Below are positions 37,780 to 46,370 of a stretch of DNA of 64,000 bases, one piece after another. The notes under the pieces were generated by a model. It saw only the letters and a list, made by a program, of their open reading frames with translations, had not been told where the DNA came from and made no database searches. This stretch comes from Oscillospiraceae bacterium (GTDB taxonomy: Bacteria; Bacillota; Clostridia; Oscillospirales; Oscillospiraceae): positions 62,001 through 126,000 of the forward strand of contig JAHAWY010000050.1 of the NCBI GenBank assembly GCA_018385135.1. The letters are read 5' to 3'. How positions within the stretch are numbered: position 1 is the stretch's first letter; the number at the start of each line of letters is the position of its first letter. The position numbers and the translations under genes were made by a program.

Positions 37780-38539
37780 TTTTTTCACCGCCTGTCGCCA
37801 TTGTCGTCAGAGTGTCGGATATAACGGCAAACATTTCCTCGTTGCTGCGCTCGCCGCGATATATCTGGTGGAATATCTCGCCGTCGCGCAAAAACAGCAC
37901 ACGTCCCGCGCAGGAGGCAGCCTTGACGCTGTGCGTGACCATAAGCACAGTCTGACCATCTGCGTTGATATCGCGGAAAACCTCAAGCAGAGAGTCCGCC
38001 GAGTGGGAGTCAAGAGCGCCGGTAGGCTCATCGGCAAGAATAATACGAGGCTTCGTAATGATGGCACGGGCAACGGCGCAGCGCTGCTTTTGACCGCCGG
38101 AGACCTCATAGGGGAATTTATCAAGAACCTCGGTTATGCCGAGCTTATAAGCAATGGGTATAATCAGCTCGTCGAGCTCCTGATGCTTTTTACCCGCCAG
38201 CACTAAGGGAAGATAGATGTTGTCGCGCAGGGAGAAGGTGTCAAGCAGGTTAAAATCCTGAAAGACGAAGCCGAGATTATCGCGGCGGAAGGAAGCAAGC
38301 TTCTTTTCAGGGATTTTCAGCGTGCTGCCGCCGTCTAAAAGAACCTCGCCTCCCGTGGGCTTGTCGAGCGTGGCGAGAATGTTTAGCAGAGTTGTCTTGC
38401 CGCTGCCGCTCTCGCCCATGATTGCTATGAATTCGCCGCTTTCAACGGAAAAGCTGATGTTGGTAAGCGCGTTTACCTTAACGCTGCCGAAGCGTGTGAC
38501 ATATGTCTTTTTAAGGTTTTTCACTTCAAGAAGTGTCAT
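37772..38539 (-). CDS. ABC transporter ATP-binding protein, BceA type
   Basis: 255 residues. Walker A GESGSGKTTLLN, Q-loop FQDFNLLD, signature VSGGQKQR, Walker B IILADEPTGALD and switch His in VTHSVKAA. It belongs to the MacB/LolD/BceA group that pairs with FtsX-type permeases. ATG 38539 has AGGAGGTAA close by upstream (GGAGGT). It is the first gene after a regulated promoter (38595-38623), separated from the histidine kinase gene by 135 bases. Confidence 0.93.
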   Translation of the reverse strand: MTLLEVKNLKKTYVTRFGSVKVNALTNISFSVESGEFIAIMGESGSGKTTLLNILATLDKPTGGEVLLDGGSTLKIPEKKLASFRRDNLGFVFQDFNLLDTFSLRDNIYLPLVLAGKKHQELDELIIPIAYKLGITEVLDKFPYEVSGGQKQRCAVARAIITKPRIILADEPTGALDSHSADSLLEVFRDINADGQTVLMVTHSVKAASCAGRVLFLRDGEIFHQIYRGERSNEEMFAVISDTLTTMATGGEKNA

Positions 38540-38594
38540 GTGATTTTACCTCCGTGATAAAGTGTGCTACTGTATTAAGCTATATACTACGGAT

Positions 38595-38623
38595 AGTATA
38601 GCACAAAGCCGAAGTGCAAGCAA
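38595..38623 (-). promoter_or_regulatory. Promoter of the BceAB-type operon
   Basis: On the minus strand TTGCTT (38618-38623), 17-base spacer, TATACT (38595-38600), with a TGC before it that makes an extended -10. The start point lies about 50 bases before the ATPase ATG. Confidence 0.8.
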
Positions 38624-38633
38624 TGACTTTTGA

Positions 38634-38669
38634 CTTACATTTCGGCTTATAAGCTTACATTTTCGTAAG
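38634..38669 (-). promoter_or_regulatory. Candidate response-regulator binding site
   Basis: Two near-identical copies, CTTACATTTCGG (38634-38645) and CTTACATTTTCG (38654-38665), start exactly 20 bases apart; the second also forms a palindrome with GTAAG (38665-38669). They lie just upstream of the -35 box, where OmpR/BceR-type regulators bind. Confidence 0.6.
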
Positions 38670-38674
38670 ATTTG

Positions 38675-39652
38675 CTATTCAAACGTAATGCTTTCACGTT
38701 GTAGCCCGATGATCACGGTAGTGCCCTCGCCGACGGCGGAGATTATTTCCAGACTGTGACCGAGACGGCTCAGAATGCTTTTGCAAAGGTATAGACCGAT
38801 GCCGGTCGAGCGCTTATCCGCTCTGCCGCAGACGCCGGTATAGCCCTTTTCGCAGACGCGGGGTAGGTCTTCCGGTCTTATGCCAATGCCGGTGTCCTTA
38901 ATGAAAAGGCGCTCGCCCTCTGCATAAATACTGATTTTTCCGCTGGGGGTGTATTTTAGCGAGTTTGAAAAAAGCTGCTCAATGACAAAGGAAAGCCACT
39001 TTTCATCGGTGAGAACGGTCAAATTGGTTTCGGTAAAGGAAAATGAGAGCTTTTTAAGCGAAAACGAGCGTGCGTATTTTCTGAGGCAAGCGCGGATTAT
39101 GCTGTCAAGGTCGCAGCGCTCCAGCAATAAATCGCTGCTTTCACAGCCGAGTCGGACATATTGAAGTACCATATCCACATATTGCTCGATCTTGAAAAGC
39201 TCCGCCAGCGGCAGACGATTGGCGTCCTCGTTTTCCGCCAGCAGCAGGCGCATCGCGGCAATGGGGGTTTTTATCTGGTGCGCCCAGAGCGTGTAATAAT
39301 CCTCCATGTCACGGCGGGCGCCGTCGGTCTCGGAAATCGTGCGAAGATTTTTGTCGTAAAGAAGGTGCAGCAGCTCTTGATAGTCAGCTTCTATAAGTCC
39401 CGACGGCTCAGGCAAGCCCGCAAGCTCAAGCTCAATGCTGCATTTCAGCTCCTCAAGCATGGCGTGCTTTTTGCAATAGCTTCTAAAGCCTAAGGCAAGG
39501 GCGATTAAACCGAGAAACAGGCATAGCGCGCCCGCGTATATGACAGCCTCCGTTTCCAAATCGTAAAGCGAGAATATAAGGGCAAAAACGATTACGAAAA
39601 GGGTGAGCAGGAGGATTATTTTATAGTGCCGTTTGAGATAGGAAAAGAACAT
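38675..39652 (-). CDS. Histidine kinase, BceS-like intramembrane sensor
   Basis: 325 residues from ATG 39652. Two membrane helices (about 11-28 and 34-52) with only a short loop between them, so no real extracellular sensor; this is the BceS design, in which the ABC permease senses the drug. The phospho-acceptor is HQIKTPIAAMRLLL (His in HxxKTP), followed by an N-box FSNSLKYTP, G1 DTGIGI and G2 RSTGIGLYLC. The regulator gene ends two bases before it. Confidence 0.93.
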   Translation of the reverse strand: MFFSYLKRHYKIILLLTLFVIVFALIFSLYDLETEAVIYAGALCLFLGLIALALGFRSYCKKHAMLEELKCSIELELAGLPEPSGLIEADYQELLHLLYDKNLRTISETDGARRDMEDYYTLWAHQIKTPIAAMRLLLAENEDANRLPLAELFKIEQYVDMVLQYVRLGCESSDLLLERCDLDSIIRACLRKYARSFSLKKLSFSFTETNLTVLTDEKWLSFVIEQLFSNSLKYTPSGKISIYAEGERLFIKDTGIGIRPEDLPRVCEKGYTGVCGRADKRSTGIGLYLCKSILSRLGHSLEIISAVGEGTTVIIGLQRESITFE

Positions 39653-39653
39653 A

Positions 39654-40328
39654 TCATTCACCCACAATATAGCCAACGCCCTTTTTGGTGGCGATGAAGT
39701 CATAAAGCCCTATACCCTCCAGCTTGCGGCGAAGCCGAGTTATGTTAACCGCAAGCGTGTTTTCATCCACGAAGCTGTCCGACTCCCAGAGCTTTGTCAT
39801 GAGCGTATCGCGCGATACGATTTTGCCTTTGTTTTCCAAAAGAAGTCGGAGTATTTTAAACTCGTTTTTAGTAAGCTCTGCGCGCCCGTCCTTATAGGTG
39901 AGCGAGGCGTCGGAGATGCTCAGCACCGCGCCCTCGCTTTCAAGCAGCTTTGAGGGTGAGGCAAAGTCATAGGTCCTGCGAAGCAGCGCCTGAACCTTGG
40001 CGGTGAGTACGTCAAGGTCAAAGGGCTTTGAGATAAAATCATCGCCGCCCATGTTCATTGCCATAACGATGTTCATGTTATCCGCTGCCGAGGAGATAAA
40101 GATTATCGGCACTTTTGAGAGCTTGCGGATCTCCGCGCACCAGTGGTAGCCGCTGAAAAAGGGGAGCGAAATATCCAACAGCACCAGATGAGGGTCAAAA
40201 GCGGCAAACTCAGCCAATACATTTTCCAAATTCGAGGCGCAGCGTGCCTCACAGCCCCATGAGCCTATGTGCTTTTGTACGGCGGCGGCAATTACGGGGT
40301 CGTCCTCGACTATAAAAATCTTATGCAA
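39654..40328 (-). CDS. Response regulator, OmpR/BceR family
   Basis: 224 residues. A TTG at 40328 is the likely start, because GGGAGG lies 7 bases before it and the text after it (HKIFIVEDD) matches receiver domains from residue 2; the longer frame to 40355 has no SD. Receiver acidic pair ED(9,10), phospho-Asp52 (LVLLDISLP), Lys101 (FISKPFD). The DNA-binding winged helix at the C-terminus reads LTKNEFKILRLLLENKGKIV and VNITRLRRKLE. It likely controls the BceAB-type operon through the repeats at 38634-38669. Confidence 0.93.
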   Translation of the reverse strand: MHKIFIVEDDPVIAAAVQKHIGSWGCEARCASNLENVLAEFAAFDPHLVLLDISLPFFSGYHWCAEIRKLSKVPIIFISSAADNMNIVMAMNMGGDDFISKPFDLDVLTAKVQALLRRTYDFASPSKLLESEGAVLSISDASLTYKDGRAELTKNEFKILRLLLENKGKIVSRDTLMTKLWESDSFVDENTLAVNITRLRRKLEGIGLYDFIATKKGVGYIVGE

Positions 40329-40390
40329 AAGCTTACCTCCCTTGAATTGAAGCAAACGGCGAGGAGAACGAAAAGCTCTCCTCGCCTTGG

Positions 40391-40419
40391 ATTATATATT
40401 TATTTCAGGCGTTTGGCAA
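40391..40419 (-). promoter_or_regulatory. Promoter of the regulator/kinase genes
   Basis: On the minus strand TTGCCA (40414-40419), 17-base spacer, TATAAT (40391-40396). The predicted transcript starts near 40384, inside the left arm of a 10-bp hairpin (40358-40367 with 40377-40386), so the mRNA would begin with that hairpin. Confidence 0.75.
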
Positions 40420-40547
40420 TGCTTATCCCTCGAAGTCTGCGCATTTGCCGCCGAAGCCGGTGTTTAGCTAAAATCATCTCTAGGGCTTTGAACTCGACGT
40501 TTTCGTCAAGCTCAAAGCCTGTGGTATTTCGCAGATTTATATGTAAA

Positions 40548-40597
40548 GCGGCATAATTTAAACCCGCCTGTAAGCAGACGGGTTTAAATTATGCCGC
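40548..40597 (-). terminator. Long inverted repeat overlapping the end of radC
   Basis: Arms 40548-40566 and 40579-40597 are perfect complements over 19 bp, extended inward by three pairs after one mismatch. The arm read first on the minus strand encodes the last codons and stop of radC. The tail TTTACATATAAA is only moderately T-rich. Confidence 0.65.
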
Positions 40598-41255
40598 TGT
40601 CGGACATGGATATGTAATCGTCTCCGGCGACGATTATATGGTCTATCAGGGAAATGCCCATGGCATCAAGCGTTGCTTTAATGCGCTTCGTTGTCATTTC
40701 ATCCTCAATAGAGGGCAGGGCGATGCCGCTTACATGGTTATGTGAGAGGATGATGGAGGAGGCGTTTTTCGCAAGCGCCAGCTCCGCGATTTTGCGTATG
40801 CTTATTTCAGCGCAGTCCGCCGCGCCCCGAAAAAGCTCCTTGCAGGCAAGCACCTTGCACTTAGCGTCGAGACAAATAACGATTACCACCTCGTCCCGCT
40901 CGTACATAAAGCGGGGTGCAAGGAATGCGCCGACCTTCGCAGAGGAGTCAAGCACCTTGTCAAAGCTGTTTTTGTCAATAAGATAGCGGCGGCTGACCTC
41001 AGGAATAAGCCGAAGGAGAGTAACGGCGCTGTCGCCGATGCCGCTTATTTTCTTCAGCTCCTCTGTGGGAGCTTCAAACACCGCTTCCAAGCTGCCGAAA
41101 TGCTCTAAAAGCTGGTGGGCGAGGGGATTGGTGTCCTTTCTCGGCATGGAGTAAAACAGCAGCAGCTCCAGCACCTGGTGGTCGTCAAAGACGTCAAGCC
41201 CCTGCTCCATAAAGCGCTGCTTCATGCGTTCTCTGTGTCCCTCATGGATATTCAT
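40584..41255 (-). CDS. radC: RadC/JAB-domain protein
   Basis: 223 residues from ATG 41255 (GAGG upstream; a GTG at 41270 overlaps that SD and is less likely). N-terminal helix-hairpin-helix part (KKISGIGDSAVTLLRLI near 65-80) and a C-terminal JAB/MPN metalloprotease-like fold with intact metal site: SHNHVSGIALPSIED gives HxH...S...D, and an upstream Glu lies in CKELFRGAADCAEI. Despite the name, a role in DNA repair is not proven for the family. Single-gene unit divergent from the SEDS gene. Confidence 0.93.
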   Translation of the reverse strand: MNIHEGHRERMKQRFMEQGLDVFDDHQVLELLLFYSMPRKDTNPLAHQLLEHFGSLEAVFEAPTEELKKISGIGDSAVTLLRLIPEVSRRYLIDKNSFDKVLDSSAKVGAFLAPRFMYERDEVVIVICLDAKCKVLACKELFRGAADCAEISIRKIAELALAKNASSIILSHNHVSGIALPSIEDEMTTKRIKATLDAMGISLIDHIIVAGDDYISMSDSGII

Positions 41256-41304
41256 AGGTATAAACCTCACATACGGTTCGGCGAATACGCCGATATATAA
41301 ATCG

Positions 41305-41354
41305 ATTGTAGCATGATTTTACGGATTGCGCAAAGCTAATTTTGATGGTATAAT
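41305..41354. promoter_or_regulatory. Overlapping divergent promoters of radC and the SEDS gene
   Basis: Plus strand: TTGCGC (41326-41331), 17 bases, TATAAT (41349-41354). Minus strand: TTGCGC (41328-41333), 17 bases, TACAAT (41305-41310). The two -35 boxes share the palindrome TTGCGCAA (41326-41333), so the promoters cannot be filled at once. Confidence 0.8.
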
Positions 41355-41460
41355 AAACAGAAATTGCTTTTACTTTAAATTCTGAGTTTACCGCGTTTTG
41401 CGTTTTTGTATGCTTTGTCGCCGCGTTTGCGCGGCACGCTTCAAATACTTGGAGGTCTGT

Positions 41461-42612
41461 GTGAAAAAAATAAGACCCTATGTTAAGGATTTCGTAAAAA
41501 GAGCCGACATGGTTTTGCTCGCAATGTGCATTGTATGCGCACTTTTCGGCATTGTCGTCATTTCCAGCGCATCGTCGGCACTTGATGACGGTCCTGTACG
41601 CTATGTGCTGGTTCAGAGCATCTCTCTTATCATCGGCATTGTGCTTTTTGTACTGCTTACAATAATAGATTTGGACGTTTTTGCGGAAAAGTGGATGGTG
41701 CTCATCGTTTTAGAGGTCGCCTTTATGCTGCTTCTGCTAACCCCTCTTGGCTATGCGGATAATACGGGCAACCGCGCGTGGCTGCGCTTTGGTCCTATGG
41801 GCGTACAGCCGACAGAGGTAATAAAAATCGCCTTCATTATTGCAATGGCCAAGCACATGAGCTATTTGAAAAACTATAAAAACATCAATTCACCGATGTC
41901 CATTTTGCAGCTTGTTGTCCATTGCGGCTTTATCATCGGCGTTATTGTTGCCATTTCCAAGGATATTGGCAGTGCTCTGGTGTTTTTGTTCATCTTCATT
42001 ATAATGCTGTTTTGCGCCGGCGTTAAGCTTTATTGGTTTCTTTTTGGGCTTGCAGCGGCAGCGGCGGTTACACCGTTTGTTTGGACAAAGGTCTTAAACC
42101 AGCGTTACCGCGACAGAATTTTATGCCCCTACGACATGAGCATTGACCCCAGCGGCTTTGGTATCCGCTGGCAGTGGAATCAAAGCCGTTTGGCACTTGC
42201 AAGCGGTCAGCTTACGGGTACGGGGCTTTACAACGGTCAGCAAACGCAGTCAAGGGCATTGCCGGAGGCGCACACGGACTTTATTTTCTCCGTTATTGGT
42301 GAGGAGCTTGGCATGATTGCCTGTGTGTTTGTGTTTTTAATGCTGCTTGCCATCATTGCGCGCTGCATATATATAGGCGTCAAGTCACAAAACACGCTGT
42401 CAATGCTCGTTTGCATGGGCGCGGCGGGCAGCCTTATTTTCCAGACCTTGGAGAACATCGGAATGTGCATCGGCATCGCGCCGATAATCGGCATTACGCT
42501 GCCGTTTATTAGCTACGGCGGCTCGTCGATGTTTTCGCTTCTGGCGTTGATGGGAATTGTTTCGGGGGTCAAGTACCGACCAAAGCCCGAACGCTTCAGG
42601 AGCTATAGATAA
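41461..42612 (+). CDS. SEDS-family peptidoglycan polymerase (RodA/FtsW/SpoVE)
   Basis: 383 residues from GTG 41461 (GGAGGT at 41451-41456). About ten membrane helices. Family blocks: NRAWLRFGPMGVQPTEVIKI (106-125), SKDIGSALVF, QTQSRALPEAHTDFIFSVIG with the catalytic-loop Asp after the long external loop, and GITLPFISYGGSSMF. SEDS proteins polymerise glycan strands from lipid II with a class B PBP. The sequence alone does not say whether it acts in elongation (RodA), division (FtsW) or spore cortex (SpoVE). It stands alone with its own promoter; RodA is the most common reading for a lone copy. Confidence 0.9.
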   Translation: MKKIRPYVKDFVKRADMVLLAMCIVCALFGIVVISSASSALDDGPVRYVLVQSISLIIGIVLFVLLTIIDLDVFAEKWMVLIVLEVAFMLLLLTPLGYADNTGNRAWLRFGPMGVQPTEVIKIAFIIAMAKHMSYLKNYKNINSPMSILQLVVHCGFIIGVIVAISKDIGSALVFLFIFIIMLFCAGVKLYWFLFGLAAAAAVTPFVWTKVLNQRYRDRILCPYDMSIDPSGFGIRWQWNQSRLALASGQLTGTGLYNGQQTQSRALPEAHTDFIFSVIGEELGMIACVFVFLMLLAIIARCIYIGVKSQNTLSMLVCMGAAGSLIFQTLENIGMCIGIAPIIGITLPFISYGGSSMFSLLALMGIVSGVKYRPKPERFRSYR

Positions 42613-42647
42613 GCGCGGCGAGGCTTTTTCGCGGCTTAAATACCGAA

Positions 42648-42687
42648 AGGGCGACTCTTTCTTTTTCAGAAGGAGTCGCCCTCTTTT
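42648..42687. terminator. Terminator between SEDS gene and icd
   Basis: Arms AGGGCGACTC (42648-42657) and GAGTCGCCCT (42673-42682), with a secondary pairing in the loop, then CTCTTTT. It serves the plus strand; on the minus strand the T-run is short. Confidence 0.75.
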
Positions 42688-42734
42688 GTGCCGGTCCGAT
42701 ATTTTGCTCGCGCTTGGCAAGGTGCTTGCCGCGG

Positions 42735-43943
42735 TTACATTTCCTTTTCCAGTCTGCTGCGGATAGCCTTGATAAACTCAAGGCTATCGACCTTTTTGAT
42801 GTTGGCGCGGTGGCACAGAGCCGCAAGGTCTCCGGTCATAATGCCATCCTCAATGGTTTGCAGGCAGGCGGTTTCAAGCTTTTCCGCAAAGGCGACCAGA
42901 CGCACGTTGCCGTCAAGCTCGCCGCGCTTTCGCAGCGCGCCTGTCCACGCAAAGATGGTGGCAATGGAGTTTGAGCTGGTTTTTTCGCCCTTGAGATGCT
43001 TGTAATAGTGGCGGGTAATTGTTCCGTGAGCCGCTTCGTATTCATAGTCTCCCTCGGGCGAGACGAGCACGCTCGTCATCATCGCAAGTGAGCCGAAGGC
43101 AGTGGATACCATATCGCTCATAACGTCGCCGTCGTAGTTTTTGCACGCCCAAATAAAGCCGCCCTCCGAGCGGATAACGCGGGCGACCGCGTCGTCGATG
43201 AGAGTGTAAAAATATTCAATTCCTGAAGCTTCAAATCTGGACTTGTATTCCTTTTCATATATGTCGGCAAAGATGAGCTTGAAGGTTTGGTCATACTGTT
43301 TTGAAATCGTGTCCTTAGTGGAGAACCACAGATCCTGCTTCGTTTCCAGCGCATAGTCAAAGCAGGTGTGCGCGAAGGAGATTATGGAGCTGTCCTTGTT
43401 GAATTGTCCCTGCAAAACGCCGGGGCACTCAAAATCATAAATCGTCTCGCGGAAGCTCTCGCCGTCAGCGCCTGTGAAAAGAAGCTCCGCCTTGCCCTTT
43501 GCGGGAACGCGGTATTCCGTAGCCTTGTAAATATCGCCGTAGGCATGGCGGGCAATGGTGATGGGCTTTTTCCATGTGGGTATGTAGGGCTTAACGCTTT
43601 CTGTGAGGATGGGGGTGCGAAAGACCGTTCCGTCGAGTATTGCGCGTATCGTGCCGTTGGGGGATTTCCACATTTCCTTGAGCTTGTATTCCTCAACGCG
43701 CTGAGCGTTGGGGGTTATGGTTGCGCATTTTACGCCAACGTGATGCTTTTTGATGGCGTTTGCCGCGTCAATTGTAACCTGATCTTCTGTCGCGTCACGG
43801 TTAGGCAGACCGAGGTCGTAATACTCGGTATTCAAATCCACAAAGGGACTGAGCAGCTCGTCTTTAATAAGCTTCCAGAGAATGCGGGTCATTTCGTCGC
43901 CGTCCATCTCAACGATGGGGTTTTGCATTATTATCTTAGACAT
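42735..43943 (-). CDS. icd: NADP-dependent isocitrate dehydrogenase, homodimeric type II
   Basis: Oxidative decarboxylation of isocitrate to 2-oxoglutarate. 402 residues, the eukaryotic-like subfamily found in some Clostridia (not the E. coli type). Seen: NPIVEMDGDEMTRILW at the N-terminus, ATITPNAQRVEEYKLKEMWKSPNGTIR with substrate Ser/Asn/Arg, KNYDGDVMSDMV with metal-binding Asp, and AAHGTITRHYYKH with NADP-contact residues (His-Gly-Thr and Arg). The aconitase gene ends 23 bases upstream, so both share a transcript. Confidence 0.95.
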   Translation of the reverse strand: MSKIIMQNPIVEMDGDEMTRILWKLIKDELLSPFVDLNTEYYDLGLPNRDATEDQVTIDAANAIKKHHVGVKCATITPNAQRVEEYKLKEMWKSPNGTIRAILDGTVFRTPILTESVKPYIPTWKKPITIARHAYGDIYKATEYRVPAKGKAELLFTGADGESFRETIYDFECPGVLQGQFNKDSSIISFAHTCFDYALETKQDLWFSTKDTISKQYDQTFKLIFADIYEKEYKSRFEASGIEYFYTLIDDAVARVIRSEGGFIWACKNYDGDVMSDMVSTAFGSLAMMTSVLVSPEGDYEYEAAHGTITRHYYKHLKGEKTSSNSIATIFAWTGALRKRGELDGNVRLVAFAEKLETACLQTIEDGIMTGDLAALCHRANIKKVDSLEFIKAIRSRLEKEM

Positions 43944-43966
43944 TTCCTTGCGTCCTTTCCAAAGAT

Positions 43967-46210
43967 TCAGGCTTTTGCGCTTCGCGCATAGTAGTTCATC
44001 AAACAGCCGTCAAGAAGGATTTGCTTTTCCTCGGGGGTAAGACCGTTCATATTAAAGCAAATATCCTCAACGCCGCTGTCAGTAACGATTTTTGCGGGTA
44101 TGCGCTCTGCTCCGCTTTCAACCAGACCGCGAGCATTAGGTATGTAGACCCAATTGCCGACGGAGTAGTCAAAGCTTGCGTTTTCGTCCAGCGTCAGCGG
44201 GAGCATACCCCAGTTGATGCAGTTGGAGCGATAGCGCTTTGTGGCAAACTCGCGGCAGATGTTAGCGCCAGCGCCCAGCACTCGCTGACAGCTTGCCGCC
44301 TGCTCGCGTGCCGAGCCGTCGCCGGGCTTGGTGGCGTATATGGCGCTGGCAACAGCGGTGCTTTTAAGGGCGGCATCGTCAAGCCCCAGACGCTTGACGA
44401 CTGCTTGCAGCTCTTCGGCATATTTTCCCTGCTGACGTTCAGATTCAAGCAGAGCGGTCTTTTTCGCTCTGGCTACATACTCAGGCTCGCGGCGGGAGAG
44501 TGCAAACTCCGCCAGCTTGAGCGGATTGGAGCGGTAGGACGAGGTTTCGCCGGAGGGTATAAGCTCGTCGGTGGTGGTAACCGGGTCGTTTATAACAGCC
44601 GCGAGCTGAAGCAGCAGGTTTTCTTCCAGCGCCGGGATTTTTGGCCATTCGGCGATATTCGGACCCATTTTCAGCTCCTGATCGGGCTGTGCCTTGCCGA
44701 AGCCCTGATAAACGCGCTTTTCATAAACGCCGCCGTCGAAGGAATAGCCCGCGCGAGCCGGAGCTGTGTATTCAAGCTCATCTGCCGCTGTCAGCACTCC
44801 CTTGTTCCTCGCCGTTGCGGCAATGGAGCGCGCGTCCATGAGCATAACGCCGGAGATCTGCCCGTCAGATGGCTTGGAGCCTTCGCGGTTGGGGAAGTTG
44901 CGCGTTGTGTGGCGGATGGAGAGAGCGTTGTTCGCGGGAACGTCACCTGCGCCGAAGCAGGGACCGCAGAAACAGCTTTTAAACAGCGCGCCGGACTCCA
45001 TGAGCCGCTGCTGCACGCCGCTTTTAATCAGCTCGATATTAACGGGAACAGACGGCGGGTAGACAGACAGCGAGAAGCAGCCGTTTCCGACAGAATGCCC
45101 GTCCAGAATTGCGGCAGCCTCGGCAATGTTGTCATACATTCCGCCCGAACAGCCGGCTATAATGCCCTGCTCAACGATGAGCTTGCCGCCGACCAATTTG
45201 TCTGTAAGATGAAGCCTTGCATTGCCGGAGAGAGACTTTTCCGCCTCCAGCTCCACTTGACGAAGAATGTCGCCCGCGTTTTTTTGCAGTTCGCGTATAG
45301 TGACCGCCCTTGAGGGGTGGAACGGCAACGCCGCCATCGGCTCAATGGTGGAAAGGTCAATGCTTATCATGCTGTCATAGCCCGCGCCGTCAAGAGGGGA
45401 GAGGGCTTTGTATTCATCTGCTCTGCCGTGTGCGGCGTAGTATTCCTCGACCCTGCTGTCTGTCTCCCAAATGGAGGACAGACAGGCGGTTTCGGTTGAC
45501 ATAACATCTATACCAATGCGAAAATCCATCGGCAAATTAGAAATTCCGGGACCGGCAAACTCCAAAACCTTGTTTTTGACAAAGCCGTTGTCGTAAACTG
45601 CCCCGCAGAGGGCTATTGCCACGTCGTGCGGACCGACGCCGCGGCGCGGCTGACCCGTAAGATATACGAGTACCACCTCGGGGCGCTTTACGTCCCAAGT
45701 GTTGGAGAGAAGCTGCTTGACGATCTCCGGTCCACCCTCGCCGACACCCATAGTACCAAGAGCGCCATAGCGCGTGTGGCTGTCGCTTCCGAGAATCATT
45801 TTGCCGCAGCCGCTCATCATCTCGCGCGCATACTGATGGATAACGGCGACATTAGCCGGAACATAGATACCGCCGTATTTTTTTGCGGCTGAGAGACCGA
45901 AAACATGGTCGTCCTCGTTAATCGTTCCGCCCACAGCGCAAAGGCTGTTGTGGCAGTTGGTAAGAACATAGGGAACGGGAAAGCGCTCAAGACCGCTGCC
46001 TTTGGCGGTTTGTATTATTCCGACGTATGTGATGTCATGAGAAATTAGACTGTCGAATTTTATTTGCAGACTCTCGCGCGAGGACGAGCGGTTATGGCTC
46101 GAGAGAATTCGGGAAGCGATGGTTTTACCGCGCGATTCCTCCGAAAGACTTTCTGAGGAAACAGGCTTTCCGTCTTTATAGATTACAGGGCTGTTTACCA
46201 GTTCTATCAT
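43967..46210 (-). CDS. Aconitate hydratase
   Basis: 747 residues, mitochondrial-type aconitase layout. [4Fe-4S] ligands: the first Cys in EQGIIAGCSGGMYDN, the pair in SCFCGPCFGAG. Other conserved blocks: LGSDSHTRYGALGTMGVGEG (His/Asp/Arg of domain 1), GGTINEDDHVFG and the C-terminal swivel domain GDGSAREQAA and KRYRSNCINWGMLPLT with the substrate-binding Ser and Arg. It interconverts citrate and isocitrate. GAGGTG precedes the ATG. The sequence is divergent from well-studied aconitases (for example CSGG for CTNS), but its place next to icd and citrate synthase supports the name. Confidence 0.88.
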   Translation of the reverse strand: MIELVNSPVIYKDGKPVSSESLSEESRGKTIASRILSSHNRSSSRESLQIKFDSLISHDITYVGIIQTAKGSGLERFPVPYVLTNCHNSLCAVGGTINEDDHVFGLSAAKKYGGIYVPANVAVIHQYAREMMSGCGKMILGSDSHTRYGALGTMGVGEGGPEIVKQLLSNTWDVKRPEVVLVYLTGQPRRGVGPHDVAIALCGAVYDNGFVKNKVLEFAGPGISNLPMDFRIGIDVMSTETACLSSIWETDSRVEEYYAAHGRADEYKALSPLDGAGYDSMISIDLSTIEPMAALPFHPSRAVTIRELQKNAGDILRQVELEAEKSLSGNARLHLTDKLVGGKLIVEQGIIAGCSGGMYDNIAEAAAILDGHSVGNGCFSLSVYPPSVPVNIELIKSGVQQRLMESGALFKSCFCGPCFGAGDVPANNALSIRHTTRNFPNREGSKPSDGQISGVMLMDARSIAATARNKGVLTAADELEYTAPARAGYSFDGGVYEKRVYQGFGKAQPDQELKMGPNIAEWPKIPALEENLLLQLAAVINDPVTTTDELIPSGETSSYRSNPLKLAEFALSRREPEYVARAKKTALLESERQQGKYAEELQAVVKRLGLDDAALKSTAVASAIYATKPGDGSAREQAASCQRVLGAGANICREFATKRYRSNCINWGMLPLTLDENASFDYSVGNWVYIPNARGLVESGAERIPAKIVTDSGVEDICFNMNGLTPEEKQILLDGCLMNYYARSAKA

Positions 46211-46243
46211 GTATACACACCTCGTTTAGTATTTCACCCAACC

Positions 46244-46271
46244 AGTATACCATATTTCTTTAAAATGACAA
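46244..46271 (-). promoter_or_regulatory. Promoter of the aconitase/icd operon
   Basis: On the minus strand TTGTCA (46266-46271), 16-base spacer, TATACT (46244-46249), with TGG before it (extended -10). Confidence 0.75.
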
Positions 46272-46370
46272 GGCGTTTGCAAGGATGAGAATAATAATTG
46301 CAAATACTTATAAATAATCTTGCTGATACACAAAAAGATAACAGCATTTTGAATAATTCAAAAATTAAAC

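Noticed and set aside
44021..45313. 430-codon open frame on the plus strand
   Set aside because: It lies fully inside the aconitase gene, whose product shows all iron-sulfur and substrate motifs.
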